Assembly: GCA_029204225.1 (NCBI GenBank)
Contig: CM055102.1
Coordinates: forward strand, 28,756,969-28,820,968
Source: Diphasiastrum complanatum
Taxonomy: Eukaryota; Streptophyta; Lycopodiopsida; Lycopodiales; Lycopodiaceae
Length of the DNA: 64,000 bases
Reading direction: 5' to 3'
Part shown: in pieces, positions 56,690-64,000 of the stretch
Layout: the number at the start of each line of letters is the position of its first letter
How positions within the stretch are numbered: the first letter of the stretch is position 1
Program-made: the position numbers and the translations under genes
The notes under the pieces: generated by a model
What the model was told of the DNA's origin: nothing
Database searches by the model: none
What the model saw: the letters and a program-made list of their open reading frames with translations, nothing else

Positions 56690-57028
56690 TTTTTTTGGCA
56701 GGAATTCGCAACTTCACCCAGAAATTGTCCTTAGTGTCCACGATTTGGTAATGATGGTCGCCAATTTTGAGGCAACGTTCTGAGGGCCCGCAAATTCTTG
56801 TAAGTGATTTTACTATGCCAAAAGAGAAAAAACGTCTGACAGTGCAAAAATGTGTCTGATCAGAATTCGCAGAGATAGCAGAGAAATCGTGAGGATCAAT
56901 TTGAGCTCCATGTTGTGGGTATTTCCTATACAAAAATAAATAAGTGGGTCTCACCACTTAAAGTACTGTTGGCCAAGCCTTACCTAGTGGGCCCCGCCAC
57001 AGTTAATTGTACAGTTAGAATAATAAAG
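56690..57028. other. No gene recognised
   Basis: Upstream region of the minus-strand gag-like ORF, up to the gypsy LTR. It could belong to the former's own LTR. Confidence 0.35.
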
Positions 57029-57369
57029 TGTGAGGGCACTGGCATCCTGCGTGTGTAAGCCCAACCCAAGGAGCACGCAAAATGGTTAGGTAGAACTTGA
57101 ATAAAAGACTTGGGGCCTTAGTTAGAATAAATTAATTAAAAAGCCCAAAGTCAAGTTCATAAGGTTCTAAGTTAAAAGGGAATCTCTCAAACTCACATGA
57201 ATCATGTGAGTTTGGCCCTTTTCCTAATGAACCATTAGATTGAAGTTCAATTAGTTTGAAGGGCTAGGATGCCATTGTAAATAGGCCAATGAGAGCCAAG
57301 ATAGCCCTCCCTTCTCAACTATATAAGGAGGCCATTTTCCATTGTACACATCTTCTATTCTTCTTAATA

Positions 57370-57435
<66 letters not shown>

Positions 57436-57497
57436 CCTACGTTGGGATAGAATAGCTTTGGGTAGGCGCTCGAGCCCCCAGGGCCTTTCTCAACTTA

Positions 57498-57567
<70 letters not shown>

Positions 57568-57861
57568 CGTTGGGATAGAATAGCTTTGGGTAGGCGCTCG
57601 AGCCCCCAAGGCCTTTCTCAACTTAGGCTCTCTCTCCCTCTCTCTCCAAGGGTGAATGGTGCACAACTATGGGTAGGCGCTCGAGCCCCCATAGCCCCAA
57701 CCATCCTTGGGGAACTCTCTACTCTCTCTCTTCTCTCTCTCTCTTCTCTCCTCTCTCTACCTCTCTCTATCTCCTTTCTCTATCTCCCGTCTCTCTCTCT
57801 TGCTATGTAGGTGTGCACGGGCGGCTCCCAGTGAACGGACCCCTATACTACAACGACTACA
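57029..57861 (+). repeat. 5' LTR of a Ty3/gypsy element with CT arrays
   Basis: Starts TGTGAGGGCACTGG and ends ACTACA three bases before the primer-binding site. It has TATATAAG at 57320-57327 and AATAAA at 57366-57371, then two (CT)n arrays (57372-57431 and 57500-57564). A GGGTAGGCGCTCGAGCCCCC block is present three times (near 57469, 57589 and 57671). The left boundary is inferred, since no partner LTR is seen. Confidence 0.6.
57646..57710 (+). other. Strong imperfect hairpin in the LTR
   Basis: CCAAGGGTGAATGGT pairs with ACCATCCTTGG at the base, and CTATGGG ... CCCCATAG closes an inner stem around the palindrome GCTCGAGC. It lies downstream of the TATA box, so it would be in the transcript. 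Confidence 0.55.
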
Positions 57862-57863
57862 AT

Positions 57864-57881
57864 TGGTGCCATTGTCGGGGA
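57864..57881 (+). other. Primer-binding site, tRNA-Asp type
   Basis: TGGTGCCATTGTCGGGGA matches TGGCGCCGTTGCCGGGGA, the complement of the plant tRNA-Asp 3' end used by Athila/Tat-like gypsy elements, with three C/T or G/A differences. Confidence 0.75.
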
Positions 57882-58394
57882 GTGCCAACATTGCTCATCG
57901 CATAGCTGCCTTTCAAACTCTTTCTTCACTCCTCTCTCCACTCTTTTCTGCTTCCTCCCCCCCACCTCCTCTTTTTCCCATTCTCCGGAATCTTCCATTT
58001 CCATTAGAAAAAACCCAAGCCCTCAAGGGATTAGTTTTGTTTTTTAAGTAGTAATTTTTATTTGTAGGCCATATATTGTGTAGTTAACTTTTTATTAAGG
58101 TTTTTTCCAAATTGCCCACTATTATGACTTTAGTTCACTTTTTTCAAGCTTCCTCCCCTCCTCCCTTTTTTCAAAGTAATCTTTTTTGTTTTCTAATCAT
58201 TTTATTTTTTTTAAGTTTCCCCTCCCTTCTCATAAGCTACCTAAGTATTTTTTAAGCTTTTCTTTTTCTATCCGATTCTTTAACTCTCTTTTACGTTTCT
58301 TTCTCAAACAAGTTTTTTTTTCCTCCGAGCCTTCTCATGTCCTATCGGTTACTTTTCATTTTTTACAACATCGTTAAAAATAAAAAATAAAAAC
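57882..58394 (+). mobile_element. Gypsy leader, T- and C-rich
   Basis: Pyrimidine-rich, no reading frame of note. Confidence 0.5.
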
Positions 58395-58690
58395 ACAAAC
58401 AACAAACTTTTGTAAAGGCCTCTGAAGTTCCATCTTAGTCTCACTAAGACCAGGACACAGAGAAATCTGCAAGGGTTTGTTGTCAAAAAAAAAAAACAAC
58501 AAATAACAAACTTTTGTAAAGGCCTCTGAAGTTCCATCTTAGTCTCACTAAGACCAGGGTACAGAGAAATCTACAAGGGTTTGTTGTCAACAAAAAAAAA
58601 AAAAAACAAACTTTTGTAGAGGCTTCTGAAGTTCCATCTCGTTGAGACCAGGACACAGAGAAATCTACAAGGCTTTATTTTTCTATAAAA
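58395..58690 (+). repeat. Three tandem units of about 105 bp in the gypsy leader
   Basis: Each unit has ACAAACTTTTGTARAGGC, GAAGTTCCATCT, a GAGACCAGG block, ACACAGAGAAATCT and CAAGGGTTTGTTGTC, and ends in an A-run. Starts are near 58400, 58505 and 58607; the third unit is shortened. Confidence 0.75.
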
Positions 58691-59100
58691 AATAAAAATA
58701 CGAATTGGGCCATTAGCCTCGTTGGGAAGTGACCCTATATTTGATAACTCCTCCCACGACTGTCGAAGGCCCTTTTCTATAAAAAATATTATAATAAATT
58801 TAGCCCAAGCCTCTTTGGTGAGTGACTTTGTCTTCGATAGACTCCTCCCAAGTGAGTTATAGTTGGTATTGAAAAATCCTTCTATAAACTTGCGGAGAAG
58901 TGTCGAAAAGTAGTTTTTTTGAAGCAAAACTAACCCTTTGCCAAAAAACCTACATAAGTGCTTTTCCAATTATCATCCCTTGTCATAAGACTCATCAGAT
59001 GGGCGATACCTTATAAGTTTACTTGGACAATTTAGGAGCACATTCCGAAGAAATACACCATCTGTCTGTGCTCGAATTTTTTTTTATCCAATGTCAACGC
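58691..59100 (+). mobile_element. Degraded gypsy interior
   Basis: No recognisable domain. It is bounded by the tandem units and the reverse transcriptase remnant. Confidence 0.4.
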
Positions 59101-59103
59101 TTC

Positions 59104-59533
59104 GACATCTCTCTTAATCTTGAAAAATGCCAGATTTGGATAGCCCATGGTATTGTGTTAGGACATTATCTCACGAAATGGCATTGCCACTGACCATGAA
59201 CAGATCCTTATCATTCAAAATCTATCGGAACCGCATACGATACGTGAAGTTTACTCCTTCCTTGGCCATGCCAACTACTATCAGTGCTTTATTTTTTATT
59301 TCGCTAACAAAGCACGCTTAATCTACAAAGTAGTTGTAGTTCCCAAATGGATGGATGAACAACGCGTCACCTTTAATCAACTCAAGGAAGCCCTTACCAA
59401 TGCACCCATCCTCCGGGCTCCCAATTATTCTAAAGAATTCCATGTGCATATCGATGCATCCAAGTATGCCATTGGAGCAGTGCTCACCCAACCAGGAGAA
59501 TTCAAAAAGGACTACCCAATTCGGTTTTTTTAG
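59104..59533 (+). pseudogene. Ty3/gypsy reverse transcriptase end and RNase H start
   Basis: LEKCQIWIAHGIVLGH near 59120 is the gypsy block after the catalytic site. TFNQLKEALTNAPILRAPNY and HVHIDASKYAIGAVLTQPG (59351-59533) are the start of RNase H. Stops and frameshifts lie between them. The piece ends abruptly at a copia LTR. Confidence 0.75.
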
Positions 59534-59703
59534 TTGACAAAAAACTGTGTAGAAACACAGTGTTGCGATTCTTTCGCCTTTTCTTCGTCTGTGCGAATTT
59601 GCATGTAAATATGCAGACTACATGACAACGTTAGTAAATATGCAGCATGAATGGAGGTAGATTAAAATGAGATTTAGGAGAGCTAGAGGGAATAGATCCA
59701 ACA
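59534..59703 (-). repeat. Truncated 3' LTR of the right-end copia
   Basis: Starts (minus strand) TGTTGGATCTATTCCC at 59703 next to the polypurine tract. Only about 165 bp remain before the gypsy fragment. It contains a GTGTTTCTACACAG segment also present in the LTR ending at 3411. Confidence 0.6.
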
Positions 59704-59714
59704 TCCCCCCTTAA
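59704..59714 (-). other. Polypurine tract
   Basis: Minus strand TTAAGGGGGGA, directly before the LTR. Confidence 0.75.
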
Positions 59715-60930
59715 TCTGGATCCATGAATGCCTTGATCTTTAGACTGAGCAATGCACAAAATCTGTTGTGTGCATTAACACTGAGTGCTTTCGTGAAGAT
59801 ATCTGCAATCGTGTCCTGCATTCTGTAGTACGTTAAGCTTACCTCTCTATCGAGAACCTTGCCCCTGATATAGTGATATCTGATCTCAATGTGCTTACTC
59901 CTAGAATGAAATCTAGGGTTGGTCGATAAGGCAATAGCACTTTGATTATCACAAAATAAAATTGTAGGGCTGTTCTGATACAGATTGACATTTGACAACA
60001 AATTTCTCAACCAAAACGCTTCCTTAATAGATTGAGAAGCAGCAATATATTTTGCTTCAGTAGAAGAAAGTGTGATAGAGGATTGCTTACGACTACTCCA
60101 TGAAATAGGACTGTCGTTGAAGAAGAATGTAAATCCAGATGTGGACTTACGACTGTCTGCATCTCCTCCCCAGCTTGCATCAGAATAGCCACTGAGCTGA
60201 TGAAGATTGTCGTTGCTGACATCTCCATAGCAGATGCACTAGTCCATGGTAGATCGAATATATCTCATGACTCGAATAAGCATCCTTGACCATTTTGGTA
60301 TTGTTGCTGAAGAGCAATGTATCATCAACGTACAAGGTGATGATAATGAAGGATTGCTGCACTGACCTTGAATAAACATTGCAATTAGCAATGCTTGGTT
60401 TGAATTCTTGTTCAATGAGGAATGTGTTGATCCTCTGAAACCAAGTTCTGGTAGACTGTTTCAAGCCGTATAGTGCTTTGTGGAGTTTACAAACATGATT
60501 CTTCATGCCTTTCAGAACGTATCCTTCAGGCTACATCATGTAGATATCTTCTTGTATGACTCCGTTCAAATAGGTTGTTTGTACATCAAGTTGATGTACT
60601 TCGAGGTCGGCAGCTACAACATAAGACAAGAGCATTTGGATCGATGAATGTTTGAGGACTGGGATAAAAGTCTCACTGTAGTCAACATTCGGGATCTGGG
60701 TGAATCCTTGTGCTACTAGTCTATCCTTCCTTCGATCAATTGCTCCGTTGGCATTATGTTTGATCTTAAAGATCCATTTGCAATCAATAATATTGCAGCC
60801 AATAGGAGCTTCGACTAATGACCATGTCTGATTCTTGATCAGAGAGGAATACTCTCTGTCCATGGCTTTTCTCCAGAGATCAGAGTTTGGGTGGCTAAGT
60901 GCCTCTTCAACTGTCGTCAATTCCTAGATT
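59711..60930 (-). pseudogene. Copia reverse transcriptase and RNase H
   Basis: Minus-strand frames: 60920-60531 (NQTWSLVEAPIGCNIIDCKW, YSETFIPVLKHSSIQMLLS, VHQLDVQTTYLNGVIQEDIY), 60506-60240 (LHKALYGLKQSTRTWFQRI, IITLYVDDTLLFSNN with the YVDD box intact) and 60010-59711 (ILFCDNQSAIALSTNPRFHS, HIEIRYHYIRGKV, ADIFTKALS). A stop at 60534 and frameshifts near 60240 and 60010 break it. Confidence 0.85.
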
Positions 60931-62000
60931 AAGAGACAGACAGACTCAGGAGTATACCTTGTGGGTTGTGTGCGCTCTTGGCTTGATATTCTGGGAGGAT
61001 TCGACTGATGAACCGCTCCTGAGACTTGTTGCTAGGTAGCAGCAACATCTTCGTCTAAATCGCTGTCTTCGAATGGTGTTTTGTCTAAGAGACCTTTAGT
61101 AGGACATCTATTCTGAATATAGGTTGTTGTTGAAACAGTTTCAACCAAAAAGAACTTCGGAAGTGTGACATGTGATAATATGCACTTTGTCGATTCAACT
61201 AAGGTTTTGTTATTTCTCTCAACAAGACCATTTGATTGAGGCAAATAGGAGGGAATGTATTGTTTCTCAATGTTGTTGTTAAGGCAATACTCCTTGAATT
61301 CGATGATATGTATTCTCCCCCTTATTTGACCTCAGTGCTTTGATTCATTTGCCAGTTTGATTCTCAGCATGCTCTTTGAATTGTCTAAATTTGATGAAAG
61401 CCTCTGATTTCTATTTAGTGAAATAAACAGCTATTCTTTTGGAGAATTCGTCAATAAAAGTAATGAAATACTTTGCATCTAGCAATGAAGGAGTTTGCAT
61501 ATGTCCACATATATCTATATAAACAACATTTAATAGACCTTTTGTTGCATGCCTATGGTTTGATCTAAAAGGAATCCTAGCCTGCTTTCCAAAGATGTAG
61601 CTATGACAGACAGGGAGATCGACCTTACCAGAAGGATAGTCAAGATCAAGAACCATGGATTGTTTGGACATGTTCAAAACATATACATAATTCAAGTGTT
61701 CTAAGCGATGATGCCATAGTAATGCTTTATTGACTAGAACAGAGGTTTTCAAGGCTTGACTAGACTCAGAATAACAATGTGCCAATCTATATAAGTAACT
61801 TTGCCTCTTGTCGAGTGCAAGGATCTGATTACTCCTATCAATAATTTTGCATTGATCAGATTCAAATTCTACCTTATAATCTAAATCTGTAATTCTACTT
61901 ACTGATAACAGAATTGTAGAGAGTTTAGGAACATATACGACCTTTGATAGTAGTTTGAATTGATCATGCTGGAATCACAATCTTACAATACCTTCACCTT
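60931..62000 (-). pseudogene. Copia integrase and pre-integrase
   Basis: 61785-61411 gives LLWHHRLEHLNYVYVLNM and VYIDICGHMQTPSLLDAKYF, FIDEFSKRIAVYF. 61244-61032 gives PQSNGLVERNNKTLVESTK, with the catalytic Glu present, and YIQNRCPTKGLLDKTPFED. The core between them (about 61250-61410) is frame-shifted. Confidence 0.8.
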
Positions 62001-62481
62001 CAATAGTGTAAGTACTATTGTTACCAAGATGAACAAATTTCTTTGTGCTGTAAGACATGTAGGAGTTGAAAATCTCACGTTGATTGGTCATGTGTTGAGT
62101 TGCTTCAGAATAAAGAAACCGTAAATCATCCAAAAATGCGCTTTGGTCTTTGACCATAAATACACCTTCGTCCACTTTGACTTGGGGAGATGATGAAACT
62201 ATTTTTGCTTGTTGATTAGGTTGCTTGGTTGCATTCTTCGCTTGGAAAATTCGGCAATCTTTGATCTCATGGTTATTGCGCTTGCAATACCAGCAAAACA
62301 TCTTCTTCTTCGACTGTGGATTTGATGATTGTACTTGACATTGATTCAGCTTCTGATTCGTTGCAGCCTTCTTGCAGCTTTTCTGCTTCTGTCGCTTAGA
62401 GCCTTTGTTGACATATAGAGCCTGAGAGGAAGAAGAAGACAAAGTGTCTTGACTTCTTCTATTGTCTTCTTGTAGCAACAT
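61975..62481 (-). pseudogene. Copia gag zinc knuckle and protease
   Basis: A 168-codon frame with the knuckle CWYCKRNNHEIKDC (CX2CX4HX4C) near 62300-62260 and a protease part FLYSEATQHMTNQREIF. The catalytic DSGA box reads YSEA, so protease activity is lost. Confidence 0.8.
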
Positions 62482-63019
62482 AGCCTATAACTCTAGTAAG
62501 AGTTAAATCTGAATGTGTCGATATGATCATCACCCAGTTCTCATATGTAGAGGGCAAGCTTGAAAGCAATGTCATAATTGCGTCTTGATCGTCTATGACT
62601 GATCCAACAACGGCCATCTGTTGCAAGAGATTCTCAAACTAGTTAATATGACTCTGAAGAGAATCACCATTAGACATCTTGAATGTGAAGAATTTCCTTC
62701 GTATATGTAACTTAGTAGTTATGTCCCTCATGTCATATAGTGAGTTCAGGATGTCCCAAACGTGTTTTGAATATTTAGCTTCAGCTATGTGTCCAATTTG
62801 TATATCTGATATATTGAGGATAATAAGCACGAAAGCTTTACCATCCTTTGATTTCTACTTTGAGTCTTCTATGTCGTCTTTAGGTTTTACTTCTGTACCT
62901 GTAACAACATCCCATAACTCGTTGGCGATTAGCAAGGTCTTCATCTTAAATTTTCAGAAATGATAATTGGATCCATTTAACTTGTCTGCAATAAGACCAG
63001 CTTTACTTTGAGAATCCAT
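62482..63019 (-). pseudogene. Copia gag, N-terminal part
   Basis: ATG at 63019 (MDSQSKAGLIADKLNGSNYHF), then TGA where Trp is expected (YHF-stop-KFK), KMKTLLIANELWDVVTG, a TAG, and VLIILNISDIQIGHIAEAKY and YDMRDITTKLHIRRKF (62830-62639), then TAG. At least the first two stops are TGG-to-TGA or TAG changes. It is homologous to 1431-1987. Confidence 0.75.
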
Positions 63020-63213
63020 CTGGAACTTAGTCTGTCGATTGTATCGATAACGCTAAGATGTAGTAATGCCAACAACATGAAATCGATTTTCTAGTACTAA
63101 AACAATGAAAGGAACTCAAGAATATGATATCAATTTGATATCGTGAAAGATATCAAATATTAGAGATTTTGCTCTGATATCGAAATAGTATTAGGCCTTG
63201 AAGAAAAATCAAT
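63020..63213 (-). mobile_element. Copia leader
   Basis: A 194-bp leader between gag and primer-binding site, with several GATATC palindromes near 63125-63185. Confidence 0.6.
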
Positions 63214-63225
63214 GCTCTGATACCA
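63214..63225 (-). other. Primer-binding site of the right-end copia
   Basis: Minus strand TGGTATCAGAGC, abutting the LTR at 63226. Confidence 0.9.
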
Positions 63226-64000
63226 TGTCAGAAATAGGATAGATAATGTAATGCGGAAACTTCCTACTTCCAATGCATGACTACGCCTATCAAAAATTAA
63301 ACAAAGCAGTAGTGATGAAAGTCACGTTCAATCTTTAGTAACTAACTTTAAAATCACTAGATACTAAGTGATTATGTAGCCAAACATAAAGTATTGAATT
63401 CTCATACAATTTGTATCAGTTACCAAAGCAATACAGAGATGCATGCATTCTGACATAAACTGAATGCAATAAGAAGATAGTATTGATTCAGAAAAACAAA
63501 ATCACATGCTAATGGGCGCAAAACAATAGCGGATAGAAACCGCGCACTCTGAGTTGTCTCTAAGTATCTGAGAATAAGTCTGATAATAAGCAGCTCTGCG
63601 AATAAGCGGTAGCACAATAGCAACTCTAAAATAAATCTCTAAAAGATTGAGCTAGAATGCTCAAGAAAGTTAAAGCTTGAAAGCTTGATAGAGAGCTAAC
63701 AACAATTTCTGATTGTGAATGATCTGCTTGATAAGAGCGCAAGAAGCATCGTGTTATAACACCCAACTCCTTCACAATTCACAATGTTGATTTGTTGCTT
63801 CCGAGCTTGAAAAGAGATGTATGAACAGCTGATTTATACTAAGTAATTAGGTCGTCAAATGTGATTGCCAGTCCGTTGGAATTCATCCAGTTCCTTCTCA
63901 GAAATCGATTGTTGATAAGCGGTGAAAATTGGCCGTAAACAGTCTGTCTGCATAAATGAACTAAAACTGTCACTCTGCAGAAATGAACTAAAATTGCCAT
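63226..64000 (-). repeat. 5' LTR of the right-end copia (cut by window edge)
   Basis: Begins at the primer-binding site and runs past the end of the window. Homologous to 2131-3411 without the MITE. It contains two AAATGAACTAAAA repeats at the right edge. Confidence 0.75.

Noticed and set aside
57586-58051. Leu/Ser-rich ORFs in the gypsy LTR and leader
   Set aside because: Produced by CT-rich sequence inside a non-coding LTR with TATA, polyadenylation signal and primer-binding site around them.

Overview
This window is nuclear DNA from a land plant. It holds one intron-bearing BES1/BZR1-type transcription factor gene in a sea of decayed Ty1/copia and Ty3/gypsy LTR retrotransposons, MITE-like elements, long CT/GA microsatellites and plant-type splice signals. 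Low GC, a very low density of intact genes and a non-LTR element with an apparent restriction-like endonuclease domain would fit a seed-free plant with a large genome (fern or lycophyte). That placement is inference; nothing here proves it.

Layout. 1-4.8 kb: copia debris (an LTR with primer-binding site, a gag fragment plus LTR carrying a MITE, an RNase H remnant). 5.4-7.9 kb: an unidentified 213-aa ORF, then a decayed multi-exon gene (copy 1) for a diverged Ulp1/C48-like cysteine protease. 8.7-11.4 kb: a coiled-coil gag-like pseudogene and LTR. 12.0-15.75 kb: a non-LTR element with N-terminal zinc finger, reverse transcriptase and probable C-terminal restriction-like endonuclease, split by a MITE. 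15.8-19.6 kb: promoter, tandem array and two coding exons of the BES1/BZR1-like gene. 21.6-27.7 kb: a complete copia insertion with matching 5-bp target duplications and a second copia nested inside. 28.3-35.5 kb: further copia and gypsy fragments and a 119-bp CT array.

36.4-40.9 kb is the most unusual part. A four-exon gene of unknown function (minus strand) diverges from a histone-H3-like pseudogene and a second copy of the C48-like protease gene (plus strand). The roughly 0.85-kb spacer carries nine copies of an 18-bp motif in both orientations and five G-boxes. The two protease copies share intron positions and phases, and each has acquired its own lesions. They may be a captured or domesticated gene set, or part of an undescribed mobile element.

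41.4-64 kb: copia fragments, a possible host-exon remnant near 45.4 kb, a 4.5-kb LTR element without recognisable coding sequence (47.3-51.8 kb), a 680-codon unidentified gag-like reading frame with three stops, a gypsy LTR and leader with CT arrays and a strong hairpin, and a copia element whose 5' LTR runs off the right edge.

Almost every element is broken by stops, frameshifts or lost catalytic residues, many explicable as C-to-T or G-to-A changes. Only the BES1/BZR1-like gene looks intact. All coordinates and exon boundaries were read by eye.
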